A stretch of 64,000 bases of DNA, taken from the NCBI GenBank assembly GCA_027186245.1, contig CP114481.1, forward strand, positions 48,825,501 to 48,889,500, in the 5' to 3' direction. Positions 24,870 through 37,782 of this stretch are shown here, one piece after another. Under the pieces are notes generated by a model, which was given only the letters and a program-made list of their open reading frames with translations, searched no databases and was not told the DNA's origin. The translations under genes and the position numbers were made by a program. The DNA is from Coriaria nepalensis. Lineage: Eukaryota; Streptophyta; Magnoliopsida; Cucurbitales; Coriariaceae. Within the stretch, counting starts at the first letter, position 1; each line of letters opens with the position of its first letter.

Positions 24870-27285
24870 GAATTCTAGTTTTGCACTACAGATACAACTT
24901 TTGTGCATAACTTGCAAATGGTCATCGCGAGGAAAGTGTGCATTCGTTTAACCTTAAAATCATTTCAATGTGTCATTTCAATCCAATAACTAATTTCAAA
25001 GCAATTCGAACGAATTCAATTTTTGCACTACAAAAACAAGTTTTGTGCATAACTTGCAAATGATCATTCCAAGGAAAGTGTACATTCATTTAACCTTAAA
25101 ATCATTTCAATCAGTCATTTCAAGTAAATATCATATTCTAAAGCAATTCGAACGAATTCTATTTTTGCACTACAAACACAACTTTTGTGCACAACTTGCA
25201 AATGGTCATCGCAAGGAAAGTGTGCATTCGTTTAACCTTAAAATCATTTCAATGTGTCATTTCAAGTCAATAACTAATTTCAAAGCAATTCGAACGAATT
25301 CTATTTTTGCACTACAAAAACAAGTTTTGTGCATAACTTGCAAACGATCATTCCAAGGAAAGTGTGCATTCATTTAACCTTAAAATCATTTCAATGAGTC
25401 ATTTCAAGTCAATAACTTATTTCAAAGCAATTCGGACGAAATCTATTTTTGCACTACAAACACAGGTTTTGTGCATAACTTCCACATGATCATTGCAAGG
25501 AAAGTGTGCATTCGTTTAACCTTAAAATCCTTTCAATCAGTCATTTTAAGTCAATAACTTATTTCAAAGCAATTCGAACGAATTCCATTTTTGCACTACA
25601 AACACAACTTTTATGCATAACTTGCAAATGATCAATGCAAGGAAAGTGTGCATTCGTTTAAAATTAAAATCATTTCAGTGAGTCATTTCAAGTAAATAAC
25701 TTATTTCAAAGCAAGTCGAACGAATTCTAGTTTTGCACTATAGACACAACTTTTGTGCATAACTTGCAAATGATCATTGCAAGGAAAGTGTGCATTCATT
25801 TAACCTTAAAATCATTTCAATGAGTCATTTCAAGTCAATAAATTATTTCAAGGCAAATCGAACGAATTCTAGTTTTCCACTACAAACACAACTTTTGTGC
25901 ATAACTGGCAAATGATCATTGCAAGGAAAGTATGCATTCGTTCAAAATTAAAATCATTTCAATGAGTCATTTCAAGTCAGTAACTTATTTCAAAGCAAGT
26001 AGAACGAATTCTAGTTTTGCACTACAGACACAACGTTTGTGCATAACTTGCAAAAGATCATTGCAAGGAAAGTGTGCATTCGTTTAACCTTAAAATCATT
26101 TCAATGAGTCATTTCAAGTCAATAACTAATTTCAAAGCAATTCGAACGAATTCTAGTTTTGGACTACAGACACAACTTTTGTGCATAACTTGCAAATGAT
26201 CATCGCAAGGAAAGTGTGCATTCGTTTAACCTTAAAATCATTTCAATGAGTCATTTCAAGTCAATAACTAAGTTCAAAGCAATTCGAACGAATTCTCTTT
26301 TTGCACTACAAAAACAAGTTTTGTGCATAACTTGCATATGATCATTCCAAGGAAAGTGTGCATTCATTTAACCTTAAAATCATTTCAATCAGTCATTTCA
26401 AGTCAATAACTAATTTCAAAGCAATTCGAACGAATTCTAGTTTTGCACTACAAACACAACTTTTGTGCATAACTTGCAAATGATCATTGCAAAGAAAGTG
26501 TGCATTCGTTTAACCTTAAAATCATTTCAATGAGTCATTTCAAGTCAATAACTTTTTTCAAAGCAAGGCGAATAAATTCTAGTTTTGCACTACAGACACA
26601 ACTTTTGTGCATAACTTGCAAATGATCATTGCAAGGAAAGTGTGCATTCTATTAACCTTAAAATCATTTCAATGAGTCATTTCCAGTCAATAACTTATTT
26701 CGAAGCAAGTCGAAAGAATTCTAGTTTTGCACAACAGACACAACTTATGTGCATAACTTGCAAATGATCATTGCAAGGAAAGTGTGCATTCGTTTAACCT
26801 TAAAATCATTTCAATGAGTCATTTCAAGTCAATAACGTTTTTCCAAGCAAGTCGAATGAATTCTAGGTTTGCACTACAGACACAACTTTTGTGCATAACT
26901 TGCAAATGATCATTGCAAGGAAAGTGTGCATTCTATTAACCTTAAAATCATTTCAATGAGTCATTTCCAGTCAATAACTTATTTCGAAGCAAGTCGAAAG
27001 AATTCTAGTTTTGCACAACAGACACAACTTTTGTGCATAACTTGCAAATGATCATTGCAAGGAAAGTGTGCATCCGTTTAACCTTAAAATCATTTCAATT
27101 AGTCATTTCAAGTCAATCACTAATTTCAAACCAATTCGAACGAATTTTATTTTTGCACTACAAACACAAGTTTTGTGCATAACTTGCAAATGATCATTCA
27201 AAGAAAATTGTGCATTCGTTTAACCTTAAAATCAGTTCAATGAGTCATTTCAAGTCAATAACTAATTTCAAAGCAATTCGAACGA
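24870..27285 (+). repeat. 25- to 29-monomer segmental duplication, copy 1; contains core block occurrence 4
   Basis: Pairs with about 28,420-31,402. The offset is 3550 bp (25 x 142) at the left (CAGATACAACTT near 24,891 / 28,441) and 4117 bp further right (TCGGACGAAATC 25,432 / 29,549; AGACACAACG 26,026 / 30,143; CAAGGCGAATAAATTC 26,566 / 30,683; AACGTTTTTCCAAG 26,834 / 30,951). The step of 567 bp means copy 2 holds four additional monomers near 28.95-29.55 kb. The core block lies at about 25,485-26,625. Confidence 0.86.
26500..27130 (+). repeat. Segment also copied at 27,636-28,266 (8-monomer offset)
   Basis: The run of the CAAGGCGAATAAATTC unit, the CATTCTATTAACC unit, the AACTTATGTGC unit, the AACGTTTTTC unit and a second CATTCTATTAACC unit recurs 1136 bp (8 x 142) later (AACG 26,834 / 27,970; ATTCTATT 26,646 / 27,782 and 26,930 / 28,066). 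A third version lies at 30.6-31.25 kb. AACGTTTTTCCAAG is shared by 26.8 and 30.95 kb but not 27.97 kb, linking the first and third. Confidence 0.84.
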
Positions 27286-28419
27286 ATTATAGTTTTGCAC
27301 TACAGATACAACTTTTATGCATAACTTGCAAATGGTCATCGCAAGGAAAGTGTGCATTCGTTTAACCTTAAAATCATTTCAATGTGTCATTTCAAGTCAA
27401 TAACTAATTTCAAAGCAATTCGAACGAATTCTATTTTTGCACTACAAAAACAAGTTTTGTGCATAACTGGCAAATGATCATTCCAATGAAAGTGTGCATT
27501 CATTTAACCTTAAAATCATTTCAATCAGTCATTTCAGGTAAATATCATATTTCCAAGCAATTCGGACGAATTCTATTTTTGCACTACAAACACAACTTTT
27601 GTGCATAACTTGCAAATGATCATTGCAAAGAAAGTGTGCATTCGTTTAACCTTAAAATCATTTCAATGAGTCATTTCAAGTCAATAACTTTTTTCAAAGC
27701 AAGGCGAATAAATTCTAGTTTTGCACTACAGACACAACTTTTGTGCATAACTTGCAAATGATCATTGCAAGGAAAGTGTGCATTCTATTAACCTTAAAAT
27801 CATTTCAATGAGTCATTTCCAGTCAATAACTTATTTCGAAGCAAGTCGAAAGAATTCTAGTTTTGCACAACAGACACAACTTATGTGCATAACTTGCAAA
27901 TGAGCATTGCAAGGAAAGTGTGCATTCGTTTAACCTTAAAATCATTTCAATGAGTCATTTCAAGTCAATAACGTTTTTCAAAGCAAGTCGAATGAATTCT
28001 AGGTTTGCACTACAGACACAACTTTTGTGCATAACTTGCAAATGATCATTGCAAGGAAAGTGTGCATTCTATTAACCTTAAAATCATTTCAATGAGTCAT
28101 TTCCAGTCAATAACTTATTTCGAAGCAAGTCGAAAGAATTCTAGTTTTGCACAACAGACACAACTTTTGTGCATAACTTGCAAATGATCATTGCAAGGAA
28201 AGTATGCATCCGTTTAACCTTAAAATCATTTCAATTAGTCATTTCAAGTCAATCACTAATTTCAAACCAATTCGAACGAATTTTATTTTTGCACTACAAA
28301 CACAAGTTTTGTGCATAACTTGCAAATGATCATTGCAAGGAAAGTGTGCATTCATTTAACCTTAAAATCAGTTCAATGAGTCGTTTCAAGTCAATAACTA
28401 ATTTCAAAGCAATTCGAAC

Positions 28420-31402
28420 GAATTCTAGTTTTGCACTACAGATACAACTTTTGTGCATAACTTGCAAATGGTCATCGCAAGGAAAGTGTGCATTCGTTTA
28501 ACCTTAAAATCATTTCAATGTGTCATTTCAATCCAATAACTAATTTCAAAGCAATTCGAACGAATTCAATTTTTGCACTACAAAAACAAGTTTTGTGCAT
28601 AACTTGCAAATGATCATTCCAAGGAAAGTGTACATTCATTTAACCTTAAAATCATTTCAATCAGTCATTTCAAGTAAATATCATATTTCAAAGCAATTCG
28701 AACGAATTCTATTTTTGCACTACAAACACAACTTTTGTGCATAACTTGCAAATGGTCATCGCAAGGAAAGTGTGCATTCGTTTAACCTTAAAATCATTTC
28801 AATGTGTCATTTCAACTCAATAACTAATTTCAAAGCAATTCGAACGAATTCTATTTTTGCACTACAAAAACAAGTTTTGTGCATAACTTGCAAACGATCA
28901 TTCCAAGGAAAGTGTGCATTCATTTAACCTTAAAATCATTTCAATCAGTCATTTCAAGTAAATATCATATTTCAAAGCAATTCGAACGAATTCTATTTTG
29001 GCACTACAAACACAACTTTTGTGCATAACTTGCAAATGATCATTGCAAGGAAAGTGTGCATTCGTTTAACATTAAAATCATTTCAATGAGTCATTTCAAG
29101 TCAATAACTAATTTCAAAGCAATTCGAACGAATTCTAGTTTTGCACTGCAGACACAACTTTTGTGCATAACTTGCAAATGATCATTGCAAGGAAAGTGTG
29201 CATTCGTTTAACCTTAAAATCATTTCAATGAGTCATTTCAAGTCAATAACTAATTTCAAAGCAATTCGAATAAATTCTATTTTTGCACTACAAAAACAAG
29301 TTTTGTGCATAACTTGGAAATGATCATTCAAAGGAAAGTGTGCATTCATTTAACCTTAAAATCATTTCAATCAGTCATTTCAAGTAAATATCATATTTCA
29401 AAGCAATTCGAACGAATTCTATTTTTGCACTACAAAACAAGTTTTGTGCATAACTTGTAAATGATCATCGCAAGGAAAGTGTGCATTCGTTTAACCATAA
29501 AATCATTTCAATGAGTCATTTCATGTCAATAACTTATTTCAAAGCAATTCGGACGAAATCTATTTTTGCACTACAAACACTAGTTTTGTGCATAACTTCT
29601 ACATGATCATTGCAAGGAAAGTGTGCATTCGTTTAACCTTAAAATCCTTTCAATCAGTCATTTTAAGTCAATAACTTATTTCAAAGCAATTCGAACGAAT
29701 TCCATTTTTGCACTACAAACACAACTTTTGTGCATGACTTGCAAATGATCAATGCAAGGAAAGTGTGCATTCGTTTAAAATTAAAATCATTTCAGTGAGT
29801 CATTTCAAGTAAATAACTTATTTCAAAGCAAGTCGAACGAATTCTAGTTTTGCACTATAGACACAACTTTTGTGCATAACTTGCAAATGATCATTGCAAG
29901 GAAAGTGTGCATTCATTTAACCTTAAAATCATTTCAATGAGTCATTTCAAGTCAATAAATTATTTCAAGGCAAATCGAACGAATTCTAGTTTTCCACTAC
30001 AAACACAACTTTTGTGCATAACTGGCAAATGATCATTGCAAGGAAAGTATGCATTCGTTCAAAATTAAAATCATTTCAATGAGTCATTCCAAGTCAGTAA
30101 CTTATTTCAAAGCAAGTAGAACGAATTCTAGTTTTGCACTACAGACACAACGTTTGTGCATAACTTGCAAAAGATCATTGCAAGGAAAGTGTGCATTCGT
30201 TTAACCTTAAAATCATTTCAATGAGTCATTTCAAGTCAATAACTAATTTCAAAGCAATTCGAACGAATTCTAGTTTTGGACTACAGACACAACTTTTGTG
30301 CATAACTTGCAAATGATCATCGCAAGGATAGTGTGCATTCGTTTAACCTTAAAATCATTTCAATGAGTCATTTCAAGTCAATAACTAATTTCAAAGCAAT
30401 TCGAACGAATTCTCTTTTTGCACTACAAAAACAAGTTTTGTGCATAACTTGCATATGATCATTCCAAGGAAAGTGTGCATTCATTTAACCTTAAAATCAT
30501 TTCAATCAGTCATTTCAAGTCAATAACTAATTTCAAAGCAATTCGAACGAATTCTAGTTTTGCACTACAAACACAACTTTTGTGCATAACTTGCAAATGA
30601 TCATTGCAAAGAAAGTGTGCATTCGTTTAACCTTAAAATCATTTCAATGAGTCATTTCAAGTCAATAACTTTTTTCAAAGCAAGGCGAATAAATTCTAGT
30701 TTTGCACTACAGACACAACTTTTGTGCATAACTTGCAAATGATCATTGCAAGGAAAGTGTGCATTCTATTAACCTTAAAATCATTTCAATGAGTCATTTC
30801 CAGTCAATAACTTATTTCGAAGCAAGTCGAAAGAATTCTAGTTTTGCACAACAGACACAACTTATGTGCATAACTTGCAAATGATCATTGCAAGGAAAGT
30901 GTGCATTCGTTTAACCTTAAAATCATTTCAATGAGTCATTTCAAGTCAATAACGTTTTTCCAAGCAAGTCGAATGAATTCTAGGTTTGCACTACAGACAC
31001 AACTTTTGTGCATAACTTGCAAATGATCATTGCAAGGAAAGTGTGCATTCTATTAACCTTAAAATCATTTCAATGAGTCATTTCCAGTCAATAACTTATT
31101 TCGAAGCAAGTCGAAAGAATTCTAGTTTTGCACAACAGACACAACTTTTGTGCATAACTTGCAAATGATCATTGCAAGGAAAGTGTGCATTCGTTTAACC
31201 TTAAAATCATTTCAATTAGTCATTTCAAGTCAATCACTAATTTCAAACCAATTCGAACGAATTTTATTTTTGCACTACAAACACAAGTTTTGTGCATAAC
31301 TTGCAAATGATCATTCCAGGAAAAGTGTGCATTCGTTTAACCTTAAAATCAGTTCAATGAGTCATTTCAAGTCAATAACTAATTTCAAAGCAATTCGAAC
31401 GA
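28420..31402 (+). repeat. 25- to 29-monomer segmental duplication, copy 2; contains core block occurrence 5
   Basis: Counterpart of 24,870-27,285. It contains four extra monomers near 28.95-29.55 kb, one of which has a 1-bp deletion at about 29,433 (ACTACAAAACAAG instead of ACTACAAAAACAAG). The core block lies at about 29,600-30,740. Similarity to copy 1 fades near 31,400, where TCTATATTTGCAC begins a different unit. Confidence 0.86.
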
Positions 31403-34400
31403 ATTCTATATTTGCACTACAAAAACAAGTTTTGTGCATAACTTGCAAACGATCATTCCAAGGAAAGTGTGCATTCATTTAACCTTAAAATCATTTCAAT
31501 CAGTCATTTCAAGTAAATATCATATTTCAAAGCAATTCGAACGAATTCTATTTTTGCACTACAAACACAACTTTTGTGCATAACTTGCAAATGATCATTG
31601 CAAGGAAAGTGTGCATTCGTTTAACATTAAAATCATTTCAATGAGTCATTTCAAGTCAATAACTAATTTCAAAGCAATTCGAACGAATTCTAGTTTTGCA
31701 CTACAGACACAACTTTTGTGCATAACTTGCAAATGATCATCGCCAGGAAAGTGTGCATTCGTTTGACCTTAAAATCATTTCAATCAGTCATTTCAGGTCA
31801 ATAACTTATTTCGAAGCAATTCGAACGAATTCTACTTTTGCACTACAAACACAACTTTTGTGCATAACTTGCAAATGATCATTCCAAGGAAAGTGTGCAT
31901 TCATTTAACCTTAAAATAATTTCAATCAGTCATTCCAAGTTAATATCATATTTTAAAGCAATGCGAACGAATTCTGTTTTTGCACTACAAACACAACTTT
32001 TGTGAATAACTTGCGAATAATCATTGCAATGAAGTGTCCATTTGTTTAACCTCAAAATCATTTAAATGAGTCATTTCGAGTCAATAACTTATTTCAAAGC
32101 AAGTCGAACGAATTCTAGTTTTGCACTACCAACAAAAGTTTTGTGCATAACATGCAAATGATCATTGCAAGGAAAGTGTGCATTCGTTTAACCATAAAAT
32201 CATTTCAATGAGTCATTTCAGGTCAATAACATATTTCAGAGCAATTCAAACGTATTCTATTTTTGCACTACAAACACAACTTTTGTGTATAACTTGCAAA
32301 TGATCATTGCAAAGAAAGTGTGCATTCGTTTAAATTTAAAATCATTTCAATGAGTCATTTCAAGTCAATAACGTTTTTCAAAGCAAGTCGAATAAATTCT
32401 AGTTTTGCACTACAGACACAAGTTATGTGCATAACTTGCAAATGATCATTGCAAGGAAAGTGTGCATTCTATTAACCTTAAAATCATTTCAGTGAGTCAT
32501 TTCAAGTTAATAAATTATTTCAAAGCAAGTCGAACGAATTCTAGTTTTCCACTACAAACACAACTTTTGTGCATAACTTGCAAATGATCATTGCAAGGAA
32601 AGTGTGCATTCGTTTAAAATTAAAATCATTTGAATGAGTCATTTCAAGTCAATAACTGATTTCGAAGCAAGTCGAAAGAATTCTAGTTTTGCACAACAAA
32701 CACAACTTTTGTGCATAACTTGCAAATGATCATTGCAAGGAAAGTGTGCATTCGTTTAACCTTAAAATCATTTCAATTAGTCATTTCAAGTCAATCACTA
32801 ATTTCAAACAAATTCGAACGAATTTTATTTTTGCACTACAAACACAGGTTTTGTGCATAACTTGCAAATGATCATTCAAAGGAAAGTGTGCATTCGTTTA
32901 ACCTTAAAATCAGTTCAATGAGTCATTTCAAGTCAATAACTAATTTCAAAGCAATTCGAACGAATTCTAGTTTTGCACTACAGATACAACTTTTGTGCAT
33001 AACTTGCAAATGGTCATCGCAAGGAAAGTGTGCATTCGTTTAACCTTAAAATCATTTCAATGCGTCATTTCAAGTCAATAACTAATTTCAAAGTAATTCG
33101 AACGAATTCTATTTTTGGACTACAAAAACAAGTTTTGTGCATAACTTGCAAATGATCATTCCAAGGAAAGTGTGCATTCATTTAACCTTAAAATCATTTC
33201 AATCAGTCATTTCAAGTAAATATCATATTTCCAAGCAATTCGAACGAATTCTATTTTTGCACTACAAACACAACTTTTGTGCATAACTTGCAAATGATCA
33301 TTGCAAGGAAAGTATGCATTCGTTTAACCTTAAAATCAGTTCAATGAGTCATTTCAAGTCAATAACTAATTTCAAAGCAATTCGAACGAATTCTAGTTTT
33401 GCACTACAGATACAACTTTTGTGCATAACTTGCAAATGGTCATCGCAAGGAAAGTGTGCATTCGTTTAACCTTAAAATCATTTCAATCAGTCATTTCAAG
33501 TCAATAACTAATTTCAAAGCAATTCGAACGAATTCTAGTTTTGCACTACAAACACAACTTTTGTGCATAACTTGCAAATGGTCATTGCACGGAAAGTGTG
33601 CATTCGTTTAACCTTAAAATCATTTCAATGAGTCATTTCAAGTCAATAACTAATTTCAAAGCAATTCGAACGAATTCAAGTTTTGCACTACAGACACAAC
33701 TTTTGTGCATAACTTGCAAATGATCATCGCAAGGAAAGTGTGCATTCATTTAACCTTAAAATCATTTCAATCAGTCATTTCAAGTAAATATCATATTTCA
33801 AAGCAATTCGAACGAATTCTATTTTTGCACCACAAACACAAGTTTTGTGCATAACTTGTAAATGATCATCGCAAGGAAAGTGTGCATTCGTTTAACCTTA
33901 AAATCATTTCAATGAGTCATTTCAAGTCAATAACTTATTTCAAAGCAATTCGGACGAAATCTATTTTTGCACTACAAACACAAGTTTTGTGCATAACTTG
34001 CGAATAATCATTGCAATGAAGTGTCCATTTGTTTAACCTCAAAATCATTTAAATGAGTCATTTCGAGTCAATAACTTATTTCAAAGCAAGTCGAACGAAT
34101 TCTAGTTTTGCACTACAAACAAAAGTTTTGTGCATAACTTGCAAATGATCAATGCAAGGAAAGTGTCCATTCGGTTAACCTATAAATCATTTAAATGAGT
34201 CATTTCAAGTCAATAACTTATTTCAAAGCAAGTCGAACGAATTCTAGTTTTGCACTACAGACACAACTTTTGTGCATAACTTGCAAATGATCATTGCAAG
34301 GAAAGTGTGCATTCGTTTAACCTTAAAATCATTTCAATGAGTCATTTCAAGTCAATAACTAATTTGAAAGCAATTCGAACGAATTCTATTTTTGCATAAC

Positions 34401-35985
34401 AAAAACAAGTTTTGTGCATAACTTGCAAATGATCATTCCAAGGAAAGTGTGCATTCATTTAACCTTAAAATCATTTGAATCAGTCATTTCAAGTCAATAT
34501 CATATTTCAAAGCAATTCGAACGAATTCTATTTTTGCACTACAAACACAACTTTTGTGCATAACTTGCAAATGACCATTGCAAGGAAAGTGTGGATTCGT
34601 TTAACCGTAAAATCATTTCAATGAGTCATTTCAAGTCAATAACTTTTTTCAAAGCAATTCGAACGAAGTCTATTTTTGCACTACAAACACAAGTTTTGTG
34701 CATAACTTGCAAATGATCATTACAAGGAAAGTGTGCATTCATTTGACCTTAAAATCATTTCAATCAGTCATTTCAAGTTAATATCATATTTCAAAGCAAT
34801 TCGAACGAATTCTGTTTTTGCACTACAAATACAACTTTTGTGAATAACTTGCGAATAATCATTGCAAGGAAGTGTCCATTTGTTTGACCTCAAAATCATT
34901 TAAATGAGTCATTTCAAGTCAATAACTTATTTCAATGCAAGTCGAACGAATTATAGTTTTGCACTACCAACAAAAGTTTTGTGCATAACATGCAAATGAT
35001 CATTGCAAGGAAAGTGTGCATTCGTTTAACCTTGAAATCATTTCAATGAGTCATTTCAGATCAATAACATATTTCAGAGCAATTCGAACGCAGTCTATTT
35101 TTGCACTACTAACACAATTTTTGTGCATAACTTCCACATGATCATTGCAAGGAAAGTGTGCATTCGTTTAACCTTAATATCATTTCAATCAGTCATTTCC
35201 AGTAAATAACTTATTTCAAAGCAAGTCGAACAAATTCTAGTTTTGCACTATAGACACAAGTTATGTGCATAACTTGCAAATGATCATTGCAAGGAAAGTG
35301 TGCATTCGTTTAACCTTAAAATCATTTCAATGAGTCATTTCAAGTCAATAACTAATTTCAAAGCAAATCGAACGAATTCTAGTTTTGCACTACAGACACA
35401 ACTTTTGTGCATAACTTGCAAATGATCATCGCAAGGAAAGTGTGCATTCGTTTAACCTTAAAATCATTTCAATCAGTCATTTCAAGTCAATAACTAATTT
35501 CAAAGCAATTCGAACGAATTCTATTTTTGCACTACAAACACAACTTTTGTGCATAACATGCAAATGATCAATGCAAGGAAAGTGTGTATTCGTTTAAAAT
35601 TAAAATCATTTCAATGAGTCATTTCCAGTAAATAACTTATTTCAAAGCAAGTCGAACGAATTCTAGTTTTGCACTATAGACACAAGTTATGTGCATAACT
35701 TGCAAATGATCATTGCAAGGAAAGTGTGCATTCGTTTAACCATAAAATCATTTCAATGAGTCATTTCAAGTCAATAACTAATTTCAAAGCAATTCGAACG
35801 AATTCTAGTTTTGCACTACAGACACAACTTTTGTGCATAACTTGCAAATGATAATCGCAAGGAATGTGTGCATTCGTTTAACCTTAAAATCATTCCAATC
35901 AGTCATTTCAAGTAAATATCATATTTCGATGCAATTCGAACGAATTCTATTTTTGCACTACAAACACAACTTTTGTGCATAACTT
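31402..35985 (+). repeat. Mixed monomers with three more 141-bp units
   Basis: About 32 monomers. The 141-bp third-lineage units lie near 32,029 and 34,018 (both GCAATGAAGTGTCC, so a sub-lineage) and 34,870 (GCAAGGAAGTGTCC). Units with CTATAGACACAAGTTATG appear near 35.25 and 35.68 kb, 3 monomers apart. No strict higher-order period is obvious. Confidence 0.82.
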
Positions 35986-37770
35986 GCAAATGATCATTGC
36001 AAGGAAAGTGTGCATTCGTTTAACCTTAAAATCATTTCAATGAGTCATTTCAAGTCAATAACTAATTTCAAAACAATTCGAACTAATTCTAGTTTTGCAC
36101 TACAGACACAACTATTGTGCATAACTTGCAAATGATCATTGCAAGGAATGTGTGCATTCGTTTAACCTTAAAATCATTTTAATGAGTCATTTCAAGTCAA
36201 TAACTAATTTCAAAACAATTCGAACTAATTCTAGTTTTGCACTACAGACACAACTTTTGTGCATAACTTGCAAATGATCATCGCAAGGAAAGTGTGCATT
36301 CGTTTAACCTTAAAATAATTTCAATCAGCCATTTCAAGTCAATAATTAATTTCAAAGCAATTCGAACGCATTCTATTTTTGCACTACAAAAACAAGTTTT
36401 GTGCATAACTTGCAAATGACCATTCCAAGGAAAGTGTGCATTCTTTTAACCTTAAAATCAGTTCAATCAGTCATTTCAAGTAAATATCATATTTCAAAGC
36501 AATTCGAACGAATTCTATTTTTGCACTACAAACACAACTTTTGTGCATAACTTGCAAATGATCATCGCAAGGAAAGTGTGCATTCGTTTAACCTTAAAAT
36601 CATTTAAATTAGTCATTTCAAGTCAATAACTAATTTCAAAGCAATTCGAACGAATTCTATTTTTCCACTTTAAAAACAAGTTTTGTGCATAACTTGCAAA
36701 TGATCATTGCAAGGAAAGTGTGCATTCGTTTAACCTTAAAATCATTTAAATGAGTCATTTCAAGTCAATAACTAATTTCAAAGCAATTCGAACGAATTCT
36801 ATTCTTGCACTTTAAAAACAAGTTTTGTGCATAACTTGCAAATGATCATTCCAAGGAAAGTGTGCATTCGTTTAAAATTAAAATCATTTCAATGAGTCAT
36901 TTCAAGTAAATAACTTATTTCAAAGCAAGTCGAACGAATTCTAGTTTTGCACTATAGACACAACTTTTGTGCATAACTTGCAAATTACCATTGCAAGGAA
37001 AGTGTGCATTCGTTTAACCTTAAAATCATTTTAATGAGTCATTTCAAGCCAATAACTAATTTCGAAGCAATTCGAACGAATTCTATTTTTGCACTACAAA
37101 CACAACTTCTGTCCATAACTTGCAAATGATAATCGCAAGGAAAGTGTGCATTCGTTTAACCTTAAAATCATTTCAATCAGTCATTTCAAGTCAATAACTA
37201 ATTTCAAAGCAATTCTAACGAATTCTATTTTTGCACTACAAAAACAAGTTTTGTGCATAACTTGCAAATGATCATTCCAAGGAACGTGTGCATTCTTTTA
37301 ACCTTAAAATCATTTCAATCAGTCATTTCAAGTAAATATCATATTTCAAAGCAATTCGACCGAATTCTATTTTTGCACTACAAACACAACTTTTGTGCAT
37401 AACTTGCAAATGATCATTGCAAGGAAAGTGTGCATTCGTTTAACCTTAAAATCATTTCAATGAGTCATTTCAAGTCAATAACTCATTTCAAAGCAATTCG
37501 AACGAATTCTAGTTTTGCACTATAGACACAACTTTTGTGCATAACTTGCAAATGATCATTGCAAGGAAAGTGTGCATTCGTTTAACCTTAAAATAATTTC
37601 AATGAGTCATTTCAAGTCAATAACTTATGTCAAAGCAAGTCGAACGAATTCTAGTTTTGCACTACAGACACAACTTTTGTGCATATCTTGCAAATGATCA
37701 TTGCAAGGAAAGTGTGCATTCGTTTAACCTTAAAATCATTTCAATGAGTCATTTCAAGTCAATAACTAAT

Positions 37771-37782
37771 TTCAAAAAATTC
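37771..37782 (+). other. 1-bp deletion in an extra monomer of copy 1
   Basis: TTTCAAAAAATTCGAAC replaces TTTCAAAACAATTCGAAC, giving a 141-bp monomer. This whole monomer has no counterpart in copy 2, where the TTATGTCAAAG unit joins directly to the AATGACCATCGC sequence. The loss of 141 rather than 142 bp explains the change in offset from 7241 to 7100. Confidence 0.83.

Noticed and set aside
25045..25377. Longest open reading frame in the window, 110 codons
   Set aside because: It runs through about 2.3 monomers and so through different frames of the same repeat. Length and content are as expected when a few variant monomers lose their stop codons.
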